From: Lachnospiraceae bacterium | GTDB lineage: Bacteria > Bacillota > Clostridia > Lachnospirales > Lachnospiraceae | Length of the DNA: 43,161 nt | Assembly: GCA_024691015.1 (NCBI GenBank) | Contig: JAILOD010000329.1 | Location: 1 to 43,161, forward strand | Direction of reading: 5' to 3' | In this document: in pieces, positions 19,947-28,442 of the stretch | How the letters are laid out: each line of letters begins with the position of its first letter | How positions within the stretch are numbered: position 1 is the first letter of the stretch | Notes under the pieces: generated by a model | What the model was told of the DNA's origin: nothing | Databases searched by the model: none | Seen by the model: only the letters and a program-made list of their open reading frames with translations | Made by a program: the position numbers and the translations under genes

Positions 19947-21221
19947 ATGGTAGTGAAAAAAGAAATGATTGCCATGCTTTTGGCAGGCGGACAGGGTAGC
20001 CGACTGGGCGTGCTTACCACGCATATGGCAAAACCGGCAGTACCTTTCGGCGGGAAATACAGGATCATAGACTTCCCGCTCAGTAACTGTATCAATTCCG
20101 GTATCGATACGGTCGGTGTTCTGACTCAGTATCAGCCGTTAAAATTAAATACCCATATCGGAATAGGAACCCCCTGGGATCTCGACAGAAATATGGGCGG
20201 CGTAAGAGTCCTTCCTCCCTTCGAGAGAAACGTAAACAGTGAATGGTACACGGGAACAGCCAATGCTATCCTACAGAACATTGAATACATGGAAAGCTAC
20301 AATCCCGATTATGTTCTCATTCTTTCAGGTGACCACATCTACAAGATGGACTATGAGGTTATGCTGGATTTCCATAAGCAGAACGAAGCTGATGTTACCA
20401 TAGCTGCTATGCCCGTTCCCATCGAGGAAGCCAAGCGTTTCGGTATAGTTATAACAGATGACAACAGAAGGATCACCGAGTTTGAAGAAAAACCCGAGCA
20501 TCCGCGCAGCAATCTGGCATCAATGGGAATATACATCTTCACCTGGAAGGCTTTAAAGGAAGCCCTTATGGCAAATGAAGACCAGTCAAATCTGGATTTC
20601 GGAAAGCATGTAATCCCCTATCTTCACGATAAGCAGCAGAGGATGTTTGCATACGAATACAACGGCTACTGGAAGGATGTAGGAACCCTGAATTCATACT
20701 GGGAAGCCAATATGGAGCTTATAGATATCATTCCTGAGTTCAACCTCTACGAGGAATACTGGAGAATCTATACAAAGAGCATCACGCTTCCTCCTCAGTA
20801 TATCGCACCCGGCAGTGTGGTTGAAAAATCCATAATAGGTTCCGGTACCACCATTTACGGAAAGGTATACAACTCCGTTATCGGCTGTGACGTTGTAATA
20901 GGCGAAGGCACCGAGGTTCACGATTCCATCATCATGAACGACACAAAGATCGGCAAAAACTGCAAGCTTGAAAAAGCCATCATTGCAGAAGATGCCGTGA
21001 TCGGAGATATGGTCAAAATGGGCGTCGGAGAAGAAGCGGAAAACGAGGATTTCCCCAACATCTACAATCACAGTCTTGTTACCATTGCGGAAAATACCGT
21101 TATTCCTTCAGAGCTCAGCATAGGAAAGAATACGGTTATGTCAGGTACATTCACGCTGGATGAGTTCCAGGACGGTATCCTTCCTTCAGGAAAATCATTC
21201 ATAAAGGGAGGTGACAGATAA
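19947..21221 (+). CDS. glgC: Glucose-1-phosphate adenylyltransferase, catalytic subunit
   Basis: Makes ADP-glucose from glucose 1-phosphate and ATP, the committed step of bacterial glycogen synthesis. [15 protein letters not shown] with [21 protein letters not shown] is the nucleotidyltransferase signature including the regulatory/catalytic Lys region. [10 protein letters not shown] holds the metal-binding Asp, and [11 protein letters not shown] binds the sugar phosphate. The C-terminal third is a left-handed beta-helix. The ORF track begins at GTG 19938, but that codon lies inside the GAGGTG ribosome binding site; ATG 19947 at 6-base spacing is the better start. Its stop overlaps the glgD ATG by one base. 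Confidence 0.97.
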   Translation: MVVKKEMIAMLLAGGQGSRLGVLTTHMAKPAVPFGGKYRIIDFPLSNCINSGIDTVGVLTQYQPLKLNTHIGIGTPWDLDRNMGGVRVLPPFERNVNSEWYTGTANAILQNIEYMESYNPDYVLILSGDHIYKMDYEVMLDFHKQNEADVTIAAMPVPIEEAKRFGIVITDDNRRITEFEEKPEHPRSNLASMGIYIFTWKALKEALMANEDQSNLDFGKHVIPYLHDKQQRMFAYEYNGYWKDVGTLNSYWEANMELIDIIPEFNLYEEYWRIYTKSITLPPQYIAPGSVVEKSIIGSGTTIYGKVYNSVIGCDVVIGEGTEVHDSIIMNDTKIGKNCKLEKAIIAEDAVIGDMVKMGVGEEAENEDFPNIYNHSLVTIAENTVIPSELSIGKNTVMSGTFTLDEFQDGILPSGKSFIKGGDR

Positions 21222-22336
21222 TGAGAGCGATCGGAATTATTTTGGCAGGTGGAAACAACCACCGTATGAAAGAGCTTACCAGAAAAAGAGCTATCGCGGC
21301 TATGCCTGTTGCCGGAGCATACAGAAGCATAGACTTCGCCCTCAGTAATATGACAAATTCGCATATTCAGAAGGTTGCGGTATTCACCCAGTTCAATGCA
21401 CGTTCTCTTAACGAGCACTTAAGCTCCTCAAAATGGTGGGATTTCGGTAGAAAACAGGGTGGTCTTTACGTATTCACACCTACCGTTACGGCAGAAAACA
21501 ACTCCTGGTACAGAGGAACGGCCGATGCGATCTACCAGAACCTTTCATTTTTGAAAAACAGCCATGAGCCCTATGTTGTTATCGCATCCGGTGACGGCGT
21601 ATACAAGATGGACTACAACAAGGTTATAGAATACCACATCGAGAAAAAGGCAGATATCACGGTTGTCTGCAAGGACATAAACGACGATGACGTAGAGCGT
21701 TTCGGTGTTCTTAAGATGAACGAAGAGTCACGTGTTGAGGATTTCGAGGAAAAGCCCGTTGTAGCCAGAACAAATACCGTTTCCTGCGGTATCTATGTTA
21801 TCAGAAGGCGTCAGCTCATAGAGCTTATCGAAAAGTCCGCAGAAGAAGAGAGATTTGATTTTGTTCGTGATATCCTTATCCGTTACAAGAGCCTTAAGAG
21901 GATCTACGGATACAAAATAAAGGAATACTGGAGCAACATCTCCACGGTATCGGATTACTTCAAGACCAATATGGACTTCCTCAACAAGGACGTAAACGAC
22001 TATTTCTTCAGAACCTATCCGGATGTATATTCCAAGGTAGAGGATCTGCCGCCCGCAAAATACAATGTGGGAGCTACGGTATCCAATGCCCTCATCAGTT
22101 CGGGATGTATCTTAAACGGCACGGTTGAAGATTCGGTTCTGTTCAGAAAGGTCTTCGTTGGAAACAACAGTTACATTAAGAACTCCATCATTCTGAACGA
22201 CGTTTACATCGGAGACAATGCCCACATTGAAAACTGCATTGTGGAAAGCCGCGGTACCATCAGGGCCAATGCCTATTATAAGGGCGAAGGCGGCATACAG
22301 GTGGTTGTTGCCGAAGGCGAAAGATATATTATGTAA
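21221..22336 (+). CDS. glgD: Glucose-1-phosphate adenylyltransferase-like subunit GlgD
   Basis: 371-residue paralogue of GlgC. In Firmicutes GlgD forms a heteromeric ADP-glucose pyrophosphorylase with GlgC and modulates its activity, with little activity alone. The N-terminus reads ILAGGNNHRMKELTRKRAIAAMPVAG, where the GlgC GGxGxRL loop is altered (GGNNHRM), consistent with a regulatory rather than catalytic subunit. ASGDGVYKMDY and FEEKPVVARTN are retained, and the C-terminal beta-helix is present. Its ATG overlaps the TAA of glgC (TAATG), implying coupled synthesis. Confidence 0.96.
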   Translation: MRAIGIILAGGNNHRMKELTRKRAIAAMPVAGAYRSIDFALSNMTNSHIQKVAVFTQFNARSLNEHLSSSKWWDFGRKQGGLYVFTPTVTAENNSWYRGTADAIYQNLSFLKNSHEPYVVIASGDGVYKMDYNKVIEYHIEKKADITVVCKDINDDDVERFGVLKMNEESRVEDFEEKPVVARTNTVSCGIYVIRRRQLIELIEKSAEEERFDFVRDILIRYKSLKRIYGYKIKEYWSNISTVSDYFKTNMDFLNKDVNDYFFRTYPDVYSKVEDLPPAKYNVGATVSNALISSGCILNGTVEDSVLFRKVFVGNNSYIKNSIILNDVYIGDNAHIENCIVESRGTIRANAYYKGEGGIQVVVAEGERYIM

Positions 22337-22360
22337 GATAAGCTTTAATATGATATAATT

Positions 22361-22391
22361 AAGAACCTCTCATATATGGGAGGTTCTTTTT
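22361..22391 (+). terminator. Rho-independent terminator after glgCD
   Basis: AAGAACCTC and GAGGTTCTT arms (9 bp), extended inside by the self-complementary CATATATG, are followed by a run of T. It closes the glgC-glgD unit 25 bases after the glgD stop. Confidence 0.9.
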
Positions 22392-22458
22392 AACTTATTG
22401 ATGAGCCGGCTTCACATTTGTTGAAGGTGGCGTAAATCTATGCCTGAAAGGGAAATAC

Positions 22459-23022
22459 ATGTATATTATCACAGGCCTGGGAAATCCCGGAGCAAAATAC
22501 GACGGAACAAGACACAATGTAGGTTTTTCGGTTATCGATATTCTAAGTGACATGATGAATATACCGCTGGATTATGAGAAACATAAGGCTATTTGCGGAA
22601 CCGGTATGTATAAGGGAGAAAAGGTACTTCTGGCAAAGCCGATCACCTTTATGAATCTAAGCGGGGAGTCGGTGTCTCAGCTCTGTAATTATTATAAGAT
22701 CGACATTCCCGAAAATCTGGTGGTCATATCGGACGATATAGATCTTGAAGTCGGTCGTGTGAGAATAAGAAAGAAAGGCAGCGCAGGCGGGCATAACGGC
22801 TTGAAGAACATAATACAGCTGCTCGGGCGGCAGGATTTTCCGCGCGTGCGCCTCGGAGTGGGAGCAAAGCCTCCGATGTGGGATCTGGCTGACTGGGTGC
22901 TGGGACACTTTGACGAGGAAGGTGCAAAGATAGTCGGGGAGGCCGAAAAAGAAGCTGCCGAGGCCGTAGCCCTGCTTATTGAAGAAGGGATCGACAAGGC
23001 AATGAACAGGTACAACTGTTAA
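22459..23022 (+). CDS. pth: Peptidyl-tRNA hydrolase
   Basis: Releases tRNA from prematurely dropped peptidyl-tRNA in the cytoplasm. The 187-residue length is typical. GLGNPGAKYDGTRHNVGF carries the conserved Asn and the catalytic His; KPITFMNLSGESV, the catalytic-type Asp in VISDDIDLEVG, and GSAGGHNGLKNI are all intact. The ATG at 22459 follows AAAGGG at 6-base spacing. mfd starts 15 bases after the stop; this pth-mfd order is widespread in Firmicutes, so the two are likely co-transcribed. Confidence 0.97.
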   Translation: MYIITGLGNPGAKYDGTRHNVGFSVIDILSDMMNIPLDYEKHKAICGTGMYKGEKVLLAKPITFMNLSGESVSQLCNYYKIDIPENLVVISDDIDLEVGRVRIRKKGSAGGHNGLKNIIQLLGRQDFPRVRLGVGAKPPMWDLADWVLGHFDEEGAKIVGEAEKEAAEAVALLIEEGIDKAMNRYNC

Positions 23023-23037
23023 AGGTTCAGGTGAAGA

Positions 23038-26000
23038 ATGAAAGCATTTTTTAAGCCGATAAAGGCATTAACGGATAAAATCGAAGGAATGAGTCTTGAG
23101 GGACCGCTTTCCCTTAACGGTGTAACGGGAGCAGCCGAAGGAAATCTTATTGCGTCACTCACGCTTATGACGCGTGTAAAGATCGTCGTTGCGGAAAATG
23201 AGATAAGAGCCGGAGCGCTGGTAAACGATCTTCGCCTTTACAATAAGGATGTTAGATATTTTCCGCCAAAGGATCTCATTTTTTATCAGTCCGATCTGAA
23301 CGGCAGTCTTCTTTCCAGGGAAAGGCTTTCCTGCTTTAAGGCACTTTTGTCGGGAGAAGACGTGCTTATTGTTACCACTATCGATGCCTTTCTGGAGAAA
23401 AGACCGGCATATGGCACGATCCTTAAAAACATTATAAAAATAGATCTGAACTCGGTCATCGAACTTGAAGCGTTTACAAAGAAGCTTGTACATATCGGCT
23501 ACAGAAAAGCCGCAGAGGTAAACGATCCGGGTGAATTTGCCGTTCGAGGCGGGATTGTCGACATCTTCCCGCTTACCGAAGAGAATCCCGTAAGGATTGA
23601 GCTTTTCGGTGATGATGTTGATTCCATAAAATATTTTAATATTTCTTCCCAAAGGTCGGGAGAAGCGATCAGCGAGATAGAGATATTTCCGGCATCCGAG
23701 CTGTTCCTTAGCCCTGATGAGATGGAAAGGGGCAGGGAAAAGATCAGCCGGGATCTGGATAAAAGATACAAAAAGCTCAGAGAAGAAATGAAGACTGAAG
23801 AGAGCGCGAGGTTAAAGCGCACGGTCGGAGAGTTTCTGGAGGAGCTGGGGATGTTCGCCCAAACCGCAAATCCGGCGAGCTATTTAAATTATTTCTATGA
23901 CGAGCTTTTTTCTCTGGCGGATTTTCTGGATAAAGAGAACACTCTGATCTTTCTTCTGGATCCGGCAAGGCTTGTCGAAAGAAGCGAAGAGGCCCGGGCT
24001 GAATTTTCCGAAAGCATGGAAGGAAGATATAACGGCGGATATATTTTAGAGGGACAGAAGGAGCTTCTGTTTGATGCGGGTGAGATCGCAGAAAAGCTTA
24101 CAGGTTTCAGATTGATAGCGCTGTCGGAAATCGCAAAAAACCAGAATGTATTCGTATTTGACAAAAGCCTTGAGGTGAATTCCAGACAGATAGGCTCCTA
24201 TCATGGCAGCTTTTCAGGCCTGGAGTCCGATCTTCTGAGGCTTGGGAAAAAGGATTATGCAACGATAATCCTTTCGGCATCGCATACCAGGGCCAAAAGG
24301 CTTGCGGAGGATCTTCTGAAGGACGGTATCAATGCCTTCTACACCGAGGATTATGACAGAGTTCCTTTAAAGAAGGAAGTAATGGTGACCTACGGCAATA
24401 AGGCCGAGGGCTTTGAATATACGGATATGAAGTTTGCCGTTATAAGCGAAAGCGATATTTTCGGCGGCATTAGAAAGAAAAAGAAGAGGTTTCAGGCGTA
24501 TGAGGGCGAAAAAATATCTGCATTTTCGGCTCTCAATGTCGGAGACTACGTGGTGCACGAAGATTTCGGTATAGGCGTATATCAGGGTATAGAACATATT
24601 GAAATAGACGGTGTAACAAGGGATTATCTGAACATAAGCTATCGGGATAACGCAAATATTTATGTCGGAGCCTCCAACCTTAACTCGCTTCAGAAATATG
24701 CGGCCGCCAACACGGAAAAGAAGCCGAAGATAAACAGGATTGGCGGTAAGGAGTGGGCAAGAACCAGAGAGCGTGTCAAAGGGGCGGTCGGCGAAATGGC
24801 CAAAAAGCTGGTTGAACTCTATTCGCTCAGAAGCCGCTCTGAGGGCTATTATTACGGGCCGGATACCGTGTGGCAGAGGGAGTTTGAAGAGCTGTTTCCG
24901 TATGAAGAGACTGAGGACCAGATTCATGCGATAGAGGCGGTAAAAGCCGATATGCAGAGCAACAAGATCATGGACCGTCTTATCTGCGGAGATGTGGGCT
25001 TCGGTAAAACCGAGGTGGCGATAAGGGCGGCCTTTAAAGCCGTACAGGAAGGAAAGCAGGTGGCTGTTCTGGTTCCCACAACGATCCTTGCAGAGCAGCA
25101 TTACAACACGTTCAAGGAAAGAATGCAGAATTATCCCGTTACGGTGGATCTGCTCTGTCGTTTCAGAACCCCACAGGCCCAGAAGGAAACTCTGAAGGAG
25201 CTGAAAAAGGGCAGGGTGGATATAGTCATCGGAACTCACAGGCTTCTTTCGAAGGATGTGGAATTTAAGGACCTTGGTCTTCTTGTGATAGATGAGGAGC
25301 AGCGCTTTGGTGTGGCTCACAAGGAACGTATAAAAGAACTGAGGAAAAATGTGGATGTGCTTGCTCTTACCGCAACGCCCATTCCCAGAACGCTCCACAT
25401 GAGCCTTGTCGGGATAAGGGACATGAGTGTTCTCGAAGAGGCACCGCAGGATCGTCAGCCCATACAGACCTTTATCATGGAATACGCACCCGAGATAGTA
25501 AGGGAGGCGATAAACCGCGAGCTCAAGAGAGGCGGACAGGTTTACTATGTCTATAACAGGGTAAACGATATTGAGAATGTTGTGGATAAACTTCGCGAGA
25601 TATGTCCGAAGGCAAACATAGATTACGCACATGGACAGATGCCGGAGAGGGTGCTTGAGGATATAATGAGCGATTTCATAAACGGCAGTATTGATGTGCT
25701 GGTATCCACAACCATAATCGAAACGGGTATGGATATTCCGAATGTAAATACAATGATCATTCAGAACGCCGATCAGATGGGGCTTTCACAGCTTTATCAG
25801 CTCAGGGGCCGTGTCGGCAGATCGAACAGAACGGCGTATGCGTTCCTTATGTACAGCAAGGATAAGCTGCTTAAGGAAACCGCGGAAAAGAGACTGAATG
25901 CCATACGCGAATTTACCGATCTGGGAAGCGGCTTCAAAATAGCCATGAAGGATCTTGAGATAAGGGGAGCCGGTAACGTTCTGGGCGCCGAGCAGCACGG

Positions 26001-26541
26001 ACACATGGATGCCGTGGGCTACGACCTTTACTGTAAGATGCTCAATACCGCCGTAAAGGAGGAAAAGGGCGAACGGATCATGCCCGATTTCACAACGTCC
26101 ATCGATATCGGTATAGATGCATTTATTCCAAACGAATATATAGGCAACGAGAATATAAAGCTGGATATGTATAAAAGAATTGCCTCAGTGGAAAATGATG
26201 ATGACGCCGCTGATATGGTGGACGAGCTTACGGACCGCTTCGGGAAGGTTCCGAAGAGCGTGCTGAACCTGGTGGAAATATCCAAGCTCAGAAGCCGTGC
26301 GCATGAAGTATATATTGAGAACCTGAGTACCAACCTTAAGGAAAACGAGATCGTATTTCTTATTTTCCCGAAGGCCGAGTTAAATCCTGAGCATATAGGG
26401 GATGTGCTGGGTGAGGTAGGAGAAAAGCTGTCGTTCAGGGCAGCGGGCAGGCCGGCTTTTGTATTAAAAACAGAAGAGGAAGATAATTATCTGGAAAAAG
26501 CAGAGGTCGTTGTCAATGCCATGAGGAGGCTTTTGGACTGA
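23038..26541 (+). CDS. mfd: Transcription-repair coupling factor
   Basis: 1167-residue DNA translocase that pushes RNA polymerase stalled at lesions off the template and recruits UvrA. Residues 1 to about 350 are the UvrB-like damage module. About 495-560 is the CarD-like RNA polymerase interaction domain (VGDYVVHEDFGIGVYQGIEHIE). The RecG-like motor follows: ICGDVGFGKTEVAIRAA (Walker A), VIDEEQRFG (Walker B), ALTATPIPRTLHMS (motif III), STTIIETGMDIPNVNT and QLRGRVGRSNRTAYAF (motifs V-VI). The C-terminal TRCF D7 domain starts near residue 1020. Length and domains are complete. ATG 23038 follows AAAGGTTCAGGTG. Confidence 0.98.
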   Translation: MKAFFKPIKALTDKIEGMSLEGPLSLNGVTGAAEGNLIASLTLMTRVKIVVAENEIRAGALVNDLRLYNKDVRYFPPKDLIFYQSDLNGSLLSRERLSCFKALLSGEDVLIVTTIDAFLEKRPAYGTILKNIIKIDLNSVIELEAFTKKLVHIGYRKAAEVNDPGEFAVRGGIVDIFPLTEENPVRIELFGDDVDSIKYFNISSQRSGEAISEIEIFPASELFLSPDEMERGREKISRDLDKRYKKLREEMKTEESARLKRTVGEFLEELGMFAQTANPASYLNYFYDELFSLADFLDKENTLIFLLDPARLVERSEEARAEFSESMEGRYNGGYILEGQKELLFDAGEIAEKLTGFRLIALSEIAKNQNVFVFDKSLEVNSRQIGSYHGSFSGLESDLLRLGKKDYATIILSASHTRAKRLAEDLLKDGINAFYTEDYDRVPLKKEVMVTYGNKAEGFEYTDMKFAVISESDIFGGIRKKKKRFQAYEGEKISAFSALNVGDYVVHEDFGIGVYQGIEHIEIDGVTRDYLNISYRDNANIYVGASNLNSLQKYAAANTEKKPKINRIGGKEWARTRERVKGAVGEMAKKLVELYSLRSRSEGYYYGPDTVWQREFEELFPYEETEDQIHAIEAVKADMQSNKIMDRLICGDVGFGKTEVAIRAAFKAVQEGKQVAVLVPTTILAEQHYNTFKERMQNYPVTVDLLCRFRTPQAQKETLKELKKGRVDIVIGTHRLLSKDVEFKDLGLLVIDEEQRFGVAHKERIKELRKNVDVLALTATPIPRTLHMSLVGIRDMSVLEEAPQDRQPIQTFIMEYAPEIVREAINRELKRGGQVYYVYNRVNDIENVVDKLREICPKANIDYAHGQMPERVLEDIMSDFINGSIDVLVSTTIIETGMDIPNVNTMIIQNADQMGLSQLYQLRGRVGRSNRTAYAFLMYSKDKLLKETAEKRLNAIREFTDLGSGFKIAMKDLEIRGAGNVLGAEQHGHMDAVGYDLYCKMLNTAVKEEKGERIMPDFTTSIDIGIDAFIPNEYIGNENIKLDMYKRIASVENDDDAADMVDELTDRFGKVPKSVLNLVEISKLRSRAHEVYIENLSTNLKENEIVFLIFPKAELNPEHIGDVLGEVGEKLSFRAAGRPAFVLKTEEEDNYLEKAEVVVNAMRRLLD

Positions 26542-26662
26542 AAAAAGCACTGAAATTGTGTATTTATACGGATACAATTCGCTGGAAACCCTTGAATTAT
26601 CTGACAATTCAGACAAAATAATAATGTATTTAGAAAAATACAAAAAATATTTGCAAAATGTG

Positions 26663-26691
26663 TTGACAATTTAAAACCTTTGTCATATAAT
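26663..26691 (+). promoter_or_regulatory. Consensus promoter driving the structured RNA region
   Basis: Perfect TTGACA (26663-26668) and perfect TATAAT (26686-26691) at 17-base spacing. Transcription should start near 26698. This is the strongest promoter-like sequence I found in the window. Confidence 0.85.
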
Positions 26692-26746
26692 CAACTCATA
26701 ACAAACGAGGGAACAAAAATAAACAAAGCCAAAGGAGATGATTCCA

Positions 26747-26776
26747 ATGTATCGAGGCTTTAGTCCAAACATTTAA
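26747..26776 (+). CDS. Nine-codon ORF at the 5' end of the structured RNA
   Basis: ATG at 26747 encodes MYRGFSPNI and then TAA. AAAGGAG lies 9 bases upstream, so it should be translated if the region is transcribed. The ribosome binding site and start codon sit in the loop of an AAAGCC/GGCTTT stem. A second strong Shine-Dalgarno-like AAAAGGAGGT follows 2 bases after the stop, but no start codon lies at usable spacing behind it. No function can be assigned; it could be a leader peptide or a chance ORF. Confidence 0.35.
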   Translation: MYRGFSPNI

Positions 26777-27050
26777 GAAAAGGAGGTACGGTCCACCAGA
26801 CACTTAAAACTTGGTAGTTTATTTTAAATCCTTATAATCAATTACAGAAAGGTTTTAAAGCTGTAGTTGTTCGAAAGTTAAATGTACATGACAACAAGCA
26901 GAAAAGGCATCAGCGAATATAACGGGGCCGATTATATGATCAGATCCTTGCCAGAGAGCAGAGGAAAAAGAGCCCGTCAGGATGAGATGAATATTTGTGA
27001 TGGTGCAGGACTCGGAGGTATAGTCCAATGGGAACGTTAGTTGAGTCAGA

Positions 27051-27106
27051 AAGCTAAGAGGGCGTCGAAGAAGTAGGGTTCGGCGTCCTCTTAGTTTATG
27101 TGTTTT
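27051..27106 (+). terminator. Strong rho-independent terminator ending the structured RNA
   Basis: Arms 27051-27069 and 27079-27097 pair over 19 positions, three of them G-T, with a 9-base loop. The downstream T-tract is interrupted (TTTATGTGTTTTT). If the HAD gene has no promoter of its own, this stem would act as an attenuator. Confidence 0.85.
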
Positions 27107-27202
27107 TAAAAACCTGTGGAAGATACGGTCTTTTTTATGGTATCATAGGCAGGTATTTTTTATGCAAAAAATCCCGATGGCAGGATATGAATGGAGAGAC
27201 TT

Positions 27203-27835
27203 ATGAAAACAGACGGACTTATATTGGACATAGACGGAACACTCTGGAATTCAACGGGTATTGTGGCGGATGCATGGAATCAGGCTGTAAGTGAGCACGG
27301 ATATACATACGATATCAAACCTGATGACTTAAAAAGGCTTTTCGGAAAAACCATGGACGTTATAGCACTGGCTCTTTTTCCGGAGCTGTCCGATGAAGAA
27401 CGTGATTCCCTTATGAAGAGATGTGCCGAGCTGGAGCAGAAATATCTCGAAGAGGATGAATGTAAGATCGCCTATGAAGGTGTGGTTGACACCATAAAGG
27501 AAATATCGGGAAGGCTGCCGGTATTTATTGTCAGCAACTGTCAGTCGGGTTATATAGAGCTGGTTTCGGACAAGCTGAAAATAGAAGAGTTTATAACTGA
27601 TTTTGAGTGCTTTGGAAATACGGGAAAAGGAAAGGCAGAGAATCTTGCGACTCTCTGCCGGCGAAACAATTTGAAAAAACCTGTTTATGTAGGTGATACC
27701 GACGGTGACAGTGAAGCCTGTGCCGAAGCGAAGGTACCGTTTATCTTTGCCTCATACGGATTCGGAAATACCGAAAACTTTGCACTGTCCATCGAAAGCT
27801 TCAAAGAGCTTAAAGATTGTCTGGAACCGGTATAA
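27203..27835 (+). CDS. HAD-superfamily hydrolase, phosphoglycolate-phosphatase-like
   Basis: Small-molecule phosphatase of about 210 residues. LILDIDGTLWNS is HAD motif I with the nucleophile and acid/base Asp; PVFIVSNCQSG is motif II; the Lys of GKGKAENL is motif III; VYVGDTDGDSEACAEAKVPFIFASYGFG is motif IV. An alpha-helical cap (about 20-85) between motifs I and II places it in the class-I PGP/beta-phosphoglucomutase group; the substrate cannot be told. ATG 27203 has GGAG at 6 bases and gives the family N-terminus, so I prefer it to ATG 27191 in the track. Its last 26 bases overlap the end of the convergent CarD-family gene. Confidence 0.9.
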   Translation: MKTDGLILDIDGTLWNSTGIVADAWNQAVSEHGYTYDIKPDDLKRLFGKTMDVIALALFPELSDEERDSLMKRCAELEQKYLEEDECKIAYEGVVDTIKEISGRLPVFIVSNCQSGYIELVSDKLKIEEFITDFECFGNTGKGKAENLATLCRRNNLKKPVYVGDTDGDSEACAEAKVPFIFASYGFGNTENFALSIESFKELKDCLEPV

Positions 27836-28337
27836 CATCTCCGTCAATCCTGTCCTTGATAAAATCAACGATCTCTTTTGAGTCGATGTCAAGAGCGAAG
27901 GCAAGCTCGCTGTAAAGTGCACGGCTTGCGGCTTTGAAATAGCTTTCATCCACCGCCGTGGCTGTGTGCCCTTTGGCACGGCGGGCCATATTTCTGGAAT
28001 AAGTGGTTTTGATCAGCTTGAAGAGCTGCACGCAGTCATTCTTGAGCATAGCGGCACTGTAAAGCTGCTCACGGGTTTTTTCGTTTTCAATCTGCAATTC
28101 GTCGATCTCGGGTAAGGCATCTATTATCTCCAATGCCTTTTCGTGTGAAAGTGGTTTCCTGATGAGATTATCAGCTGTGTTTACCGGAACATAAATCCTG
28201 CTTTTTGGATTGTTCACGGGAACTAAAATAAAATAATCCCGCTCTTCGCCGTCCCCCATAACGTCAATAGGTTCTACATTTGTGATGCGGCATAAGCCGT
28301 CGCGACTGTGAATAACGTACTCATCGATTTTGAACAT
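27810..28337 (-). CDS. CarD-family transcriptional regulator
   Basis: 175-residue protein with the CarD/CdnL RNA-polymerase interaction domain at residues 1-65 (FKIDEYVIHSRDGLCRITNVEPI, then YFILVPVNNPKSRIYVPVNT) and a helical C-terminal domain at about 75-170. Family members bind the RNA polymerase beta subunit and tune open-complex stability at promoters, often rRNA promoters. The ATG at 28337 follows GTGAGGTAA. It is transcribed alone, toward the HAD gene, with which it shares 26 bases at the 3' end. The window's Mfd carries the same type of RNAP-binding domain, so the two could compete for the same RNAP site (inference). Confidence 0.92.
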   Translation of the reverse strand: MFKIDEYVIHSRDGLCRITNVEPIDVMGDGEERDYFILVPVNNPKSRIYVPVNTADNLIRKPLSHEKALEIIDALPEIDELQIENEKTREQLYSAAMLKNDCVQLFKLIKTTYSRNMARRAKGHTATAVDESYFKAASRALYSELAFALDIDSKEIVDFIKDRIDGDVIPVPDNL

Positions 28338-28391
28338 AATTACCTCACTTGATAAGAAAAAAAGAAAACAGTTAGAAACGCGACTAATCCT

Positions 28392-28420
28392 ATTCTAACA
28401 AAAAAATCCAAGATATGTAA
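28392..28420 (-). promoter_or_regulatory. Likely promoter of the CarD-family gene
   Basis: Minus-strand TTACAT (28415-28420) and TAGAAT (28392-28397) at 17-base spacing. This leaves a leader of about 50 bases. Motif evidence only. Confidence 0.5.
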
Positions 28421-28442
28421 GAACTTTTTAAGGTACAATTTT

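Larger units (their letters stand above)
26698..27106 (+). ncRNA. Candidate structured RNA or attenuating leader of about 400 nt, family not recognised
   Basis: The stretch between mfd and the HAD gene has a consensus promoter at one end and a strong terminator at the other, with no long ORF. Hairpins visible by eye: AAAGCC/GGCTTT (26725-26730 with 26756-26761) looping out a ribosome binding site and ATG; a two-part stem CTG-GTTGT/ACAAC-CAG (26861-26901); ACGGGGC/GCCCGT (26922-26977, one bulge); GGACT/AGTCC (27008-27026); and the 19-bp terminator stem. It lacks the hallmark sequences of tmRNA, RNase P RNA, SRP RNA or a T-box. It could be a free-standing small RNA, or a leader that attenuates the HAD phosphatase gene 100 bases further on. 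Confidence 0.55.

Noticed and set aside
24367-25632. 421-residue ORF antisense to mfd
   Set aside because: Low-complexity, Cys/Tyr/His-rich shadow translation with no ribosome binding site or recognisable motif, inside the fully conserved motor region of mfd.
26851-26901. Resemblance of GTTTTAAAGCTGTAG to type II CRISPR repeats or sgRNA scaffolds
   Set aside because: Only one copy, no repeat-spacer array, no cas genes in the window, and the local hairpin explains the sequence.
26698-27106. tmRNA, RNase P RNA, SRP RNA or T-box identity for the structured RNA
   Set aside because: No tRNA-like CCA end, no GAGGAAAGTCC, no SRP apical loop and no T-box consensus were found by eye.
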